From Massospora cicadina (taxonomy: Eukaryota > Entomophthoromycota > Entomophthoromycetes > Entomophthorales > Entomophthoraceae), in contig JAKSZP010017468.1 in NCBI GenBank assembly GCA_022478985.1, positions 1 through 64,000 of the forward strand: a stretch of DNA of 64,000 nt, written 5' to 3'. This document shows, piece after piece, positions 10,790 to 22,360 of the stretch; within the stretch, counting starts at the first letter, position 1; the number at the start of each line of letters is the position of its first letter. A program made the position numbers and the translations under genes. The notes beneath the pieces were generated by a model. The model saw only the letters and a program-made list of their open reading frames with translations, ran no database searches and was not told the DNA's origin.

Positions 10790-12963
10790 CGTTGGGATTT
10801 GTAACTAGACTGATCCTTCCCCTAGATTCTGAAATTAGGATTTTGATTAGTCAGACACAGCTGCCAATTAATTTAAAAAAAATTTGATGAGTTTATTTTT
10901 ATAAGTTTTAATTTGTGATTGTATTGGATTAAGCAGAGCTAATTTGATGATAAAGCCATTTACAAAGCATTAGGAAAAATCCTTATAGCTTAGATAAATT
11001 GATCAATAGTAAATGATGCTAAAGGATAATAAAAGATGTTTATATAATTATTTATTGAGGTTTACTGGCAATTGATGCTAAGATTAATCACAATGTTTGT
11101 AAGAAATTATGCTGAAGTTTTTGTCAGGTGGCATTTAGAACTCATTTGTTGCCTATAGCTTAGAATTACCAGTAATTGATGCTGAGGATATTCAATCATT
11201 TTATATTATAGAATTATTCTGACAATTAGTGATTGATGTTGAGGATAAAATAAGTTATAATTGTGGCAATTGACGCTGAGTATTTTTGTATGTTTACCAG
11301 CAATTGATGCTGATGATTGTTGATAGTCAGGCATTGTATCTCCATTAGTTGCCCAATTATAAATACCCAGAATTATTTCTTCTTTGATAACTTTCTTTTG
11401 CCTACCTTTTGTTGTTTTTGAGTGGTCAGAGGGTAGCTAGGCATTGCATGGTAGGATTAGAAAATCCCCAAGGTTTCTGTGCCAGGTGTTGGGATCTTTG
11501 CCCACCTTACCCAGCTTCATCAATTATGATTCATCTGCTTGTCCACTAGGGGATTCATCTCACTAGTGAATGTGAGAGTTATTGATTGTATATACAACAG
11601 TATGGTTTAGAGAAATATTCTTAGCGAATATCTATTGATCTGCCAAATCACAATCCACCAGATTGATGAGTTTTTCATTGGGGATGATCCTAACAATAAA
11701 CAAGTGATTAAGGAGTTGATTTTATTATCAATAACTTAATTGACTTGTAGGAGCAGATCTGGTTTAGTTGCCTATCAACCAAGAAGTTTATAGATTGTTG
11801 TAAGTAATGCCGCCTGTGGTACAGAAACTTTAGAGTTAAACTTTTTTTGGATAACAATCTGCTGTCTATGGGTAAGAGTCTCATTACCTATGCAATTTTT
11901 TACCAAATAAAGCAATTTGATGGGAGTTGAGCAAAGACGTTGGGAAATGTTCTATGTTTCAACTCAAAAGAGGTTGCAGTCAAGTAGGGGCGAGAATCCA
12001 ATGAAATTTGATAATGAAGATTATTGTTTTGCATGACCCTGGAGGGTTAATTTATTGGCAACAGCCGCCATTCCCAATTGTGGCAACCAAAGAGTTGTGC
12101 GCTGAATTCTCTATTAATTACCCTTAGTTTTCTATAATAAAGCAGATATGAAAAGCTTAAATACTTTTTATAATTAGACTGTTTCTTCTCTTGTGATTAA
12201 AGTTGTTGAAAGGACAAGAAGATCCTTTGCCTATATCACTGCTATCTCTACAGATTCTGAATGATGAGAAGGAAGAAGAACCTCTGAACCTTAACCTAGA
12301 TTAAGTTCTACCAGACAAAATAGGGAAGAAGTCCCTACAAAACCCAATTGAATTCAATATTAGGACAATCATTAGGTTGGCGTTGGACCTATACTATCTT
12401 GGCTATCAGAAGCTCAACTGGAGTAGTAGTCTTCATACTACTACCGTCCATTATAATCTATTATAACAATCTAAACAACACACATATAAGGAACCAGTGC
12501 AGTTGAACAATAGAGCTGAAGTGAGCGTTTATCCAGAAAGAGGAAATGAATCTAAAAATTAACAATTGGTGCTCAATTGAGTCACTATCATATCCCAACT
12601 TTAACAACATGTGAGTGCAGCTAGGAGTGGAAGGCGCCACCACTTCAATACCTGGAGCTACAAGGACCCTTACCTGGACTTACCCAACTGGATATAAACA
12701 AGGGACTGAGGGATATTAACCCAAGGGGGATTACTGATGGAACAGAGCTGGTCCGCCCAAGCGGTTGTAGGGCTCTGGTGCCTCCCAAAGGATTAAATGG
12801 CTGAAAGTGAAGTTGTTGGCTATTCCATGTAGGGGAGTTAGAGCTCAAACTTGTAATGTAATGTAGTCAGTGAAGAAAAAAGATCATGGGTCAGCAGACT
12901 TCATACTGTTGGACTGGCACACTAGTAGAGTTTCAAATATGTGTAGTTTAAAAAATCACAACA
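10790..12963 (+). mobile_element. Solo LTR F3 (interrupted by LTR B')
   Basis: Begins CGTTGGGATT (first base mutated from T) and ends ATCACAACA. The 5-bp flanks are GATAG (10785-10789) and GATAT (12964-12968), matching at four of five bases. Without the B' insertion it is about 1.06 kb. Six copies of a CCAGYAATTGATGCTGAGGATA-like module lie between 11000 and 11320, before a TATAAATA box near 11352. The right part (12612-12963) aligns with the right parts of F1 (10311-10492) and F2. Confidence 0.7.
11487..12564 (+). mobile_element. LTR B', relative of LTR B, with PBS, in LTR F3
   Basis: Starts TGTTGGGATC and ends AAAATTAACA. Start, end and several interior blocks match LTR B (for example GGGAAGAAGTCCCTA and GAACCAGTGCA). 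TTGGTGCTCAATTGAG at 12566-12581 follows as a primer-binding site, and then only about 25-30 bases remain before F3 sequence resumes. It is therefore a 5' LTR whose interior and second LTR were lost, or whose downstream part was deleted. No good target-site duplication is visible (CCAGG on the left). Confidence 0.6.
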
Positions 12964-12968
12964 GATAT

Positions 12969-14250
12969 ATTCAATACTCAAGGAATTTCTATTCATTCTA
13001 AATTTAACTTGAGTATTGGATTACTCAGATTTTAAAATTATTGCAAGGCCACATTGTTAAAACTTATTCTTCCATTGTAATGAAAATGGCTCTTACTTGT
13101 AAGCTTGCAATGGGTGCTTCATGATATACTACAATTCACGCTGAAATTGCAGAACATTTCTAACATGCTTTTGTAATTGAACAAGGTCTTCTTAAGTATC
13201 ATAACCCATAGATAAGAATCTTAAATCCCGCTTATGGTGCACATTAGCAAGGTGCCCAAACTCCCTCACATAGTTAACACTAAAAGTCTTTAATTAGTTT
13301 AAGTTCATCCAGTATCTTCATGTTCTGGTCAGGTGCTCTTTAGCCTATTCTTCTCAGAAGGTAGAGCAAATCTCAAACCTTATTCAGCCACCTTCTGGGC
13401 CTCTCTTCATGGATATTTAATCTTCCACTGGTGATGCACTAACTTTTCTAACGTATTTTAGTCTGAAACTCCAACTTTCCATCTTTAGTCACAATGGTTG
13501 ATTCCATAGTTTCATCTTTAAGTTTCATTGGTAATGCATTGCATGATGTTCATGGTGCCACACCCCTGAAGTGAGCACAAGTTTCGCAAACTTGGCATTT
13601 GATTGCTAGAGTATAGATAGTTTCAATGTGGCCAAGTTTTATTAAAGTCCACAAAGGATTCTCAGGTTGTGGCACAGAAAATATTATGCGTAATTGATAT
13701 TATAACTTATTTAGCATCTTGCTGCTTGACGGTTTTATGATGGTATAATGTAGTTGTTTTTTCTAACTGGCTTAAAACAAAGCTCAATAATGTTCTATTT
13801 CTCGCTTATATAGTAACTTATTAGCGTTGTTCACGCCAAAAAATCTATACAAGCACTGAAAAGAGAGTCAAAACTAGAGTTAAATGAACTTGAACTTAAA
13901 GCTATGCTGTAAATTGAGGAAATTAATACTACTTTCAAGAGTATCTTATAGTACTACTTGTACCTAATATTTGCAGCAGTATATGGGCTTTAGGTTGCTT
14001 GGATGTTTTAGCCATATTAGAATATGTTGATTAAATAGATTTATATGGATGGGTTACTTTAATATCTTAATTGGAGTGAATAACATTACCTGGGTTGTAT
14101 TTTAGTGGACACTTGATGGATTGTTTTAGATCAAATGTCTCTATCAAAAAACTTATCTCAGTATTATCTGAATTGGTTTGTCCTGCAGTCTTACTATCAA
14201 AAATTTAATTAGTTGACTAATAGTATAGATAAATTATTAAAAATTATCAT
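12969..14250. other. Unassigned decayed repeat, probably F interior
   Basis: Follows solo LTR F3 and should continue the interior of element F. Short coherent peptides appear on both strands (minus around 13080-13560, plus around 13340-13480), but no domain could be named. A small perfect inverted repeat, CAATACTCAAG at 12972-12982 with CTTGAGTATTG at 13008-13018, lies at the left end. Confidence 0.35.
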
Positions 14251-14473
14251 AATATGTTATCATGCCCAGGGTCAAACTTGGGCTTTATATGGTGGTAAGC
14301 TTTCTTATGAGAACTTCCAGTATTTACATACTTCTTAGAGTCATGGTTATTTACTCTGATAATAATTTAGGGTCAAGTCCACCACTAGGAGAGAAATTTC
14401 CATTTTGAATGGTATCTATAAAATTATGCTATAGACTCTCATTTGTTTTATTAATAGCCACCTGCTTCTGACC

Positions 14474-14950
14474 CTCTGTTTTACTTACCATCTATTGTGG
14501 TGAAAGTTTTGTTAGTTAAGAAGGCACTGATCAAGATTTATAAAATTTTACACGTTCTATTACCCCATGCTCCTCATTATATAGATTTTTCCATGGTGTC
14601 CTCTCCTTAAGTTATCTCTAAAAAGTCACCATTCTAGTTTCCCCATAGTATCCGATTGTTCTAAAAAGTTATTCATTATAAACACTCCTGAGTTTGTTGT
14701 GTCACCTGAGCTGCTTCAAAACACTGGACCACAGCCAGGTAGACTGATTAAGTTGTTGTTCAGGAGTCTCCTCCTTTTAAGCCTTCCCACCTCAGAACTT
14801 TTGTTGCCCAAGTCAAACTTATTCTTGCTTTTTGTAAACTTTTGTGTTGTATATAAATACTTTCTTTATGTCCTTCTTAGGTTATCAATGTCATGAATTA
14901 TGAAAATTACTATCTCTATGGTACTTTGAACCCTATTTTTGTTAGTGATT
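14474..14950 (+). repeat. LTR-like direct repeat G1
   Basis: Diverged direct repeat of 20398-20882. Shared blocks include CTCTGTTNTACTTA, the stretch ATTACCNNATGCTCCTC, and a TATAAAT-like box region (14849). The two copies bracket the gag-pol region of element G, as expected of LTRs. Exact ends, and whether the LTR starts further left (a TGTTATCATGCCC sequence lies near 14254), are unresolved. Confidence 0.45.
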
Positions 14951-15046
14951 GATCTGATTTAGAATCACAATTCCATATTTCTAAGCCTTTTAAATGACAT
15001 GTTAGAATGGCCAAAGACCTTATCAGTTGCCATCCACGCCTCATCT

Positions 15047-15146
15047 GGGGAATGGGGTAAAGCAGATTGCGCAATCAGGACCTGGACGTAGTTTGGGGAG
15101 AGGATGTAAAGGACAACAGTAGGAAGAGTGCTTTACCCCATTCCCC
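15047..15146. repeat. 100-bp unit with perfect 18-bp terminal inverted repeats
   Basis: GGGGAATGGGGTAAAGCA at 15047-15064 is the exact reverse complement of 15129-15146. Inside the left arm sits a 12-bp palindrome, GATTGCGCAATC. Base composition (G- and CpG-richer) differs from the flanks. It looks like a small MITE or foldback insertion in element G, but no target-site duplication is obvious. Confidence 0.5.
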
Positions 15147-15600
15147 AAAAAGAATTCTTCATACAATTTAAACATAACCCTGGTGGGAATCATTTGTTTC
15201 CCTCAGTTGTAATGGTTGATTAAGTCTTAGAAGTTCTGTTATAATTTAATGTTTACCTGGTAGCAGATGACGCATCACCAAAAGATCTATATAGCGCACA
15301 ACAAGATGTAGCATTAATGATCATTTTGAATAGGGACGCCCACAAATGGGCGCACAGCCTAATCCATGCTGCTACAAAAGTAGAAACACCTCCTTTTTCT
15401 AAACTGATTAATTTTTCCCCATAACTCTTTAGTCCCATGCTTTCACTCTAAAATTTATTTTCAATTATACTGAACACTCCTAGCTTAGAGTTTACCTGAG
15501 TTTTAGACTATATAGCTTGCTCACTGGATCTCACATGGATCTCATAGTTGAAGCCTTTAAAGCCTATATGGACTTGGATGTCGCCTCACATCCTGCCTAG

Positions 15601-16225
15601 AGATGTTACTTTTTCCACGCTTGATGCATCTATCAGCTCATCATATTCACTGCACCCTCATCATATGCAAAACTTCATTAGATACATCATGGCTGCACCC
15701 AAACACACCTGACATGCACCAACTTCTCCCTAAGCAAATATTTTTTAGCCAGCAGTCTCAGTCCAAGGGACCCAATCCAGCCCTCAGGACACCTCCGCTG
15801 CCATCTTGTTGCTTGCTCATGATGACTATCCTTGAGCCTCATGGCTTTCTAACCTGCCACTTAGGATTTTTCATAGGCTTCTGTTCCACATTAAAAGCCT
15901 ATTGTCTTCCACCTCTGTGTTTGCTTTCAGTGCACATGATGCTTACATACACTTAAACCCAACTGTCCCATCCTTAAAAATGACCATCAAGCACTGATGA
16001 ACTCCTTAATTAAGTTTGAAGCTACTATTTCCACGTCTGCCCCACTCAAGCTCTCCTTGGTTGGCTCACCTTTCTTACCTTAAAGGACCTGGATCACCTA
16101 GAGGTGAGCTCAGTTTCCTCAGAGACCGCTTCCTATCACTTGCAGGATTAGATATAATAAATTACGCCTACTTAGTTCCAAGTTACTTTATTTTGGTTCT
16201 TATGCCTTCAACGCCCAAGCCTTAG
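15601..16225 (+). pseudogene. Element G, probable gag or protease part, decayed
   Basis: Two open pieces (15603-15956 and 16016-16225) lie between LTR repeat G1 and the RT of element G, in the position of Gag/protease. They are rich in Ser, Leu, Pro and His. I recognise no zinc knuckle or D-S/T-G active site, so the assignment rests on position only. Confidence 0.3.
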
Positions 16226-16649
16226 TGAAAACTAGTGCAGTTGGGAACTTCTAGGACCTTATGCTTTCTGAGGCATTGGACTTGGATATTCTGACTAGAC
16301 CTCCTGTACTGAGAGCCTCATCATCACCCTTACCCTGTCTTCTGGTTAAGCGTCCCTTCAAGTTTTCTTTATAAGTTTACAACTTTGCTTTTTGACTATC
16401 AGATGTTCCATTCCACCTCTTCCCTGTGATATTGGGTGTGGGTTGATGGAGTCTCTAAGATGTTCAAGTAGACTTGTATATAAACCTGCTTACCTTTTGA
16501 GAAATCTGAGGACTATGGCAAGCTGTGATTCAAGATAAGTTCTTCCATTCCATCCTCCATGGCACAAATCTATGCCTCCTCCTCATAGGGTTCAAAACTT
16601 AATCTCAACCCCCCACTCCTCTTGATGCCCTATATGAGCATATTTTATC

Positions 16650-17330
16650 CCTCATCCATATGTAGCTTCCACCTTTCCATGTATTATTTAAAATTTTGCC
16701 TTATGATGGATCTGGCGAATATCAACCGCCATTGTAACTTTGAACAGAGAATTAGAATGGTGCCATTGCATCTTGACTAAATGATATGCTGGAGAAGGGC
16801 TAATAAATCAAGAAATCCTTTCCAGTTGTCTCTCTAATTATCTTTGCACAAAAGGATGATGATACTTTACGTCTTTTGTGGATCATGATCACCTAAACAT
16901 TAGAATCCAAGGTCCTCCCACTATCCTGAAAAAAATTCAACTGTGATTTCAGGATCAATGGTGAAATCTATGATAGACCTAGTGAACTCATAAATCATGT
17001 GGGTATTAAGGAGGGCCAGAAATAACTCACCGCAGTAAGAACTTGACGTGGTATCTTCTTTTATAAGATCATACATATGGCTAGAAAAACGGCTTAGAAA
17101 ATTTCTAACTCACAATTGGTGTTGTACTGGTGACTTGCGCTTCACCAGTAATTTCTTCTATATTTATGACATCTTGCTGTAATCATAAATGCCAATTAAC
17201 ATCCAAGGACCTTTTTAGCAGTGATGTCAGCCTTGAATAGGTATAAGCTGATTTTGAAAGCCAGTAAGTGTGGGTTTTTATAGAGAAGGTAAACTCCTTA
17301 GTTAATGTAGTCTTTGAAGAAAGTCAGTCT
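16650..17330 (+). pseudogene. Element G reverse transcriptase, decayed
   Basis: Frame-hopping translation gives the Ty3 RT order. A thumb-like L-N-D-M-L-E-K-G is followed by a K-D-D-D-T-L-R-L block (normally K-K-D-G-x-L-R), then an I-K-E-G-x-x-x-L-T-A-V-R-T block (normally I-x-x-x-D-x-x-K-T-A-F-x-T). The catalytic Y-x-D-D reads Y-I-Y-D near 17160, and R-Y-K-L-I-L-x-A-S-K-C-x-F follows at about 17228-17270. RT would copy the element RNA into DNA. Many stops, and the first catalytic Asp is lost. Confidence 0.7.
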
Positions 17331-17374
17331 ATTTCTAAGCAGAGTGAAGATATTTGCTCATTGTCCACTCTAAG

Positions 17375-17910
17375 TCCTAAAATAACCAAAAAGCTTTTTG
17401 GGGACTGTAACCTTTCTCAGGAGATTTTCCCTTTATCTAACTCTGCTTGCTTCCCCCTTCACCCTCATATGGGGAAGAATGCTCTTTTTTACTAGATCCT
17501 AAAGTGCCAAGGGTGCCTTCAAGGACTTTAACCAGGTTTTTGTGTCTTCTCATGTCCTAACTCATGTTATTACTAGAAATCCCTTTATTGTATATTGTGA
17601 TACATCAGCTGCATCTGTAAACGCTGACCTTATAAAAGATCACAATGGAGTCAACCATATATTAGCGTATTTCTTATGAAATTCTACACAATAGAGCGAG
17701 CTTAGGCCATTAGGAACAAGGATCTGGTAGATTTGACATGTCCCCTAATATATTGACGGTACCTGCTACATGATACACGCCAGAAATTACCATCAGTAAG
17801 GATCACCAGTCCCTGGCGACTATTGCAAGTTGAATAAGTTTACTCACTGGAAGTATTAAAGTGCAGGGACCTTTTCAACTTCCTCTTTAATTATGAGTTT
17901 TTAAAGGCCC
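17375..17910 (+). pseudogene. Element G RNase H region, decayed
   Basis: Follows the RT directly. A connection segment reads as the usual F-x-G-L-x-x-F-Y-R region (broken). Then comes P-F-I-V-Y-C-D-T-S-A-A at about 17580-17612, with the first RNase H carboxylate, then D-H-N-G-V-N-H-I-L-A-Y-F-L. The downstream E-L and H-H-S/D-H-x-S-L parts are only partly legible. This domain would remove RNA from the RNA-DNA hybrid. Stops are frequent. Confidence 0.65.
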
Positions 17911-18179
17911 CCTCCATGTACTCTAAAGCAATATGATTAGATCTCAGCCTTAAGACCTCCCCAAGGATCTCTCAACTGATTATCATTGATCCCCTCCTAT
18001 ATTCTTGCACCAGCCCCCCTCAGGTCCACGCTGCTTCTCCAAACCATATCACTCATTGATGGCCTTTTTCCTGGCTTCCTAGACCTCACTTTAAAAAATT
18101 GAGCTATTTGAAAGCCTCTCCTCCACTGGGTTAAAAGTTTACCTACCTTCTAGAAATAAATTAATATACTTCCACTAAA

Positions 18180-19190
18180 AGATCTGGTTTCACCTCTTTT
18201 GTGTGAGTGTGTTATAAAGCAACATCATGAAACCTCTGTGATGGGCTAACTTGACTTAAAAAGATTTTGTACTTATTAAAAACTTTTGAATGTCCTAGTA
18301 TTACACAGGACGTCCCACCTATATTGACAAATTTCTGATATGTGCTTGCTCCAAACCAGACTTTTTTTGGAAATTAAGGTATCCTAACCCCCTTCAACTG
18401 CCAGTAAGACCCTGACCCTCTCTTTTAATGGAATTTGTCCCCAAAAGTCTCCCCTCAAAAGGATCTAATGCTATTATGGTGTAGATTAACAGGTTCACCA
18501 GATACTCCTTATGCATACCCTGCGCCTCTCTTATCCCTTCAAAGAAGAATGCCAAGGTTTTCATCTGCCATGTCTTCTCCCAGTTTTTCTCTGCCTCAAG
18601 AGAGTGCTAGTGATTAGGGCCACATTTCACTTCCATTTCTAGGAACCTCTACTGTGCTACATTAGTATCAGTCCCTGTCATTCAACCAATTTCCACCCCC
18701 TGCCTTATGGAAAAACATATAGGATCAACTAGTCACTAGAGCATACCTGAAGAGCTATTCTACCATGGGTTGGGATTCTTGGGACTCAGAACTCCTTCTG
18801 TCACAATTTGCCTCTAACAACTCCTTTTCACTACTCAGGATTCTCACCCTTATAGTATTCCCTAAGTTTTATCCTTCCGTTTCTGTTAGCTCATTCTTGG
18901 GTCCTGACTCCCCAGAAGCTGCCTCCCACATAGACACATCAGATAAACTAATGCTGGTGCAAGACAACCTCACTTGGGCCTTAAATGACTATAAGTGGTT
19001 TGCTGATTGAAAGTGCCACTAAAATTCAAACCTCAAAGTGGGCTCTATAGTGGTGTTGGATGATTAGAAACTTGAATTTGGAGGTTCTTTTCACAAGCTA
19101 GCATAAAATAGCAGTTCTCTTCCTCATGGATTAAGTAATGAGTTCAGGGGCCTGTTATCTGACCCTTACCCTTACTGAAAGGTACATATA
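18180..19190 (+). pseudogene. Element G integrase, decayed
   Basis: Mixed-frame reading gives Ty3 integrase pieces in order. A catalytic-core stretch near 18420-18530 resembles the family's M-D-F-I-x-x-L-P-x-S-x-G, with N-A-I-M-V in place of A-I-L-V-V and I-N-R-F-T-R-Y-S in place of V-D-R-F-T-K. The C-terminal part reads R-Q-A-x-D-N-L-T-W-A-L-N-D-Y-K-W-F-A-D at about 18958-19010, followed by F-K-V-G-D-x-V. Integrase would insert the cDNA. Heavy stops and frameshifts; not functional. Confidence 0.6.
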
Positions 19191-19249
19191 GTCTGAAACT
19201 GTTCTCTAGTATCCCCATCAATGGTAAGTTCACTTTTCCTAGATCCAGT

Positions 19250-19400
19250 CAGGTGGATGACATCTGCAAAGGCAAGTAGAAGCGTTCTTTGCATCTCAGA
19301 GGTCTAAGAACATGTTGAAGTACTTAATTTCCTTGGAAGGTTACCAGTACTATGAGAACAGTTGGTTAAGTGCCTAAAATTGCGCTAACTGCAAGGAACT
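19250..19400 (+). pseudogene. Element G chromodomain remnant
   Basis: Directly after the integrase. An E-A-F-F-A-S-Q-R-like segment is followed by L-K-Y-L-I-S-L-E-G-Y with E-N-S-W behind it, the signature Y-L-V-K-W-K-G-Y then N-T-W/N-S-W of chromodomains at the C-terminus of chromovirus integrases. In working elements it reads histone marks and steers integration. One frameshift lies near its start. Confidence 0.6.
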
Positions 19401-20397
19401 TGTTGAATAGAACTAAAAATTACACCATGAGGCTCCCCTTCCCTTTTAAATGTGCTGTCAAGCCTAAATACCAATCTAATCTCTGCTCTAAAAGGGCTAT
19501 GATGTTTCTTCATTCCCCTTTAAGGAGTGGACCTTTATTGTACAAAAGAAAAGGGAAATGTGAGTTCAATTTCCCTACATTTTCATATGAACAATCAGGC
19601 CTATCCCTTTTAGATTAAAATCCTTGCAGACCTCCAACCAAGCCCTCCAGGAAAAGGGTGACTTGGCTACATGGTAGATTAACTCTGGGTTGTGGCTCAA
19701 CCTCTTAACTTGTAAACTACTTCTCACCCTGTCATGTCCTTATAACCAATGGTTTTCTACATGAGTGATTTAAAATGTATGCATGGGGATAAAGTTGATT
19801 TAAAGAAGTTCCAATGCTCCCATATGGCCTCTTTCATCTTCAATACCCTTAGAGCATCTACTGGTTTCTACCCAAGTAAAATTTAAAGTTTTTACACAGC
19901 CTAAGGGGCCCTTTGACCCATCATGGGCTTTTCAGACAATTCAGAGGGCAGGAAACCTTTGGTGGGTGATATCACCCCCCTTTCTGGGTATCTATCTGCC
20001 AAAAAGACTTAGATTTTTAGCTCTAAGTTTGAGTTAAATCTAAATATATTAACCCACCAAAATTGTTAACCTTAATCTTCTTTTAATCCAACTGACCTTG
20101 TGCACATTTTCTAAATAGCTGTTCCATTTTGATCTTTCACCCACTTTTTATAATGATAGTGATTGTAGCCAATGGGGGTATGCCATTGATCTATAGCCCT
20201 TGACACCAAGCCAAACTTTTTAACACTTTTCTGCCAGCCATGTGCGATGGTCCACAGCTGTAGTTAACTCAATAATGGGGTCTAGACCTGACCCACTTAC
20301 CCAGGTATATAGGGTTTTCCTCTTCTTGTGGGCAGGTGATGGTCTATTCTCTACAGTGACATTTGCTATATTTTTATTGAAAAATACTCTTTTCTAA

Positions 20398-20882
20398 CTC
20401 TCTGTTGTACTTAAACTCTATTTTATTTTAGGGTTATTAGTTGAGGAGCCCCTACTAAAAATTTCAAGTTACTTATATGCTTTATTACCATATGCTCCTC
20501 CTGCTGACAACCTTCCCATGGTATTTGCTGCTTGGGTTGTTTCTCAGACAATTGTCATCCTAGCTTCCCTGAATTTTCTAATTAAACCCACTAGTTCATT
20601 AGCCATAATCCTTCATAAGCTTATTTTAAAAGACATGTTATTGCATACCAGTGGCCTGCAACTGCATATACTTGTGGATTCATTGTCCCTAAGGTCTCCT
20701 CTTCCTCTAATATGCCCAAGTTAGATCTGTGATTTGCCCCATTTTAGTCTTGTTCTTGCTTGCAGAAACCTTAAATATTTTTCTGTTTAATTGCTTCCTT
20801 CACATTACCTTAGGTCACTATTACCAGCACTTTGCAAATGACTATCACTATTAAACTCTAGGACCTCTCTTAGTGAAAAAAA
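20398..20882 (+). repeat. LTR-like direct repeat G2
   Basis: Right-hand partner of G1 (14474-14950), on the 3' side of the element G chromodomain. The copies are strongly diverged, which points to an old insertion. The true LTR probably extends left of 20398, but similarity fades there. Confidence 0.45.
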
Positions 20883-20947
20883 TAAATATAAGCACAGTCT
20901 CAACTTCCTTGACATTTGATTAACAGTAATCTATACTTGTTTTTTAT

Positions 20948-21045
20948 CAGTAATTTTGAAAAACAGCTTTATATACATGGAAATATTAGTTTATCTATAT
21001 AGGCTAATATTTACATGTATATAAAGCTGTTTTTCAAAATTACTG
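20948..21045. repeat. Perfect 32-bp inverted repeat, long hairpin
   Basis: 20948-20979 and 21014-21045 are exact reverse complements. Directly inside them, 20980-20989 and 21004-21013 pair at nine of ten bases, leaving a 14-nt loop (20990-21003). The result is a 42-bp stem. The arms are AT-rich. The outer flanks do not match each other and no target-site duplication is seen. Confidence 0.85.
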
Positions 21046-22360
21046 TCAGGGAGATGGCAGATAAAGTTTAGACTGGTCTTCCAGTCAGGATGCAAAAGCA
21101 CCCAAAAGATGTGCCAGAATGCCAGAGGCATTGCCACTCATAAAAAATTTAATTTGGCTGGAAGTTTATTGATAAAGGAGTGCTGATGGGCTGCAAAAAT
21201 AATGAATAAATTCAATGAAGAGACAAGTTGTTTCAGACCCAAGGCTAATGGACATAGGTGTGGGAGTTGCAAGATCAGGGAAAAATTTAAAGCAGCCTCA
21301 ACACAATAAGCCCAATTGACTGTGAAGAGGGCTAAAGTTTACAATATGACTGGGTTGACCCAGTTAACATAAGGCCCACAGGGCCCCTTTGTAGATGTTA
21401 TGGGGGTTCATCAAGAAAAATTAAAGTTAAAATAAATAAGTTTGGATGCAGGAATATTTTAATGGATTTAAAATAAGAGAATTGACCATCAATTTTCTCA
21501 GTATGTTGCAACTGTTTAAATAGATGATAAATTTGGGGAATAGCTTAGAAAATGTGGGACGGGCCCTTGAGATTTGACCTAACCTGGTGAACTTTGGGCA
21601 ATAGGGGGATAAAAAGAAAAAAATTGAACTGAATTTGAAATTATTGGTGGTGGGCAAAGTTGCTATCAGTAAATCCACAAATGCAAGAGTTAAAGATTTT
21701 CTGCAGTTCTGCCAACTGGAGCAATGGTATCTTACCCAATGAGCAGCAGGAATCTCCCAAGGCCACCCCACTTAAGAGTGGTCCCATGAAGTCAGGAATA
21801 GGTTCAGGGGGCCCAACCTGCCCACACCCGGTCACTCTGACATCCATTTGGCAAACAGGAAATATCAGACAAAGATTTTGATGTGTCCAGGGAGGGTTTT
21901 AAACTTTCAGCTATATTTTCCAATGTTATAATGGCATTGCAAGCTTTGCCAAAAATTTAACATTTGACACTAGGTTTGCTGAAAGTACACACCCATCAAG
22001 CTTTGTTGCTGAGGGTTTGGGGCTCTCAGGATTTAATGCCAAAGGTTTGTTGCCCTCAATTTTGTTTGAACCTTTCATCCCAAAAGATAGCTGACTCTCC
22101 AGAAGCTCAACACAGATCCCCTTAATTTGTTGTATTAATTTGTTTTAAGTTAATACTGGGACTGGTGGTGGGGTCCTTAAAGGGTAAGCTGCTACCCATC
22201 ACTTGTCCACCATATGGGCTAGATTGCCCTGGGAGATGAGAGGTGCAGATGGCCTTCTGGGACCCTTTTTAGATGGAAACAGGAACGCCACCTGATCTAA
22301 GTGGAGGGGATGCTCTCCAAGACTTACAATAACCACTTCTAATCACCTGGTCTTGTTTTA
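21046..22360 (+). other. Coding-like decayed stretch, unassigned
   Basis: Plus-strand translation gives long, plausible peptides with few stops in changing frames, including a Cys-rich segment near 21250 and an open frame at 21660-21881 rich in Pro, Ser and Gly. The composition suggests a Gag or LINE ORF1 remnant, but no zinc knuckle or other domain could be fixed. Antisense frames at 21427-21771 and 21641-21847 overlap and look like shadows. Confidence 0.3.

Noticed and set aside
12565..12612. 3' end of LTR B' placed at 12606 with ACAACA
   Set aside because: Alignment with LTR B puts the end at 12564, directly before a TTGGTGCTC primer-binding core; the later ACA is outside the LTR.
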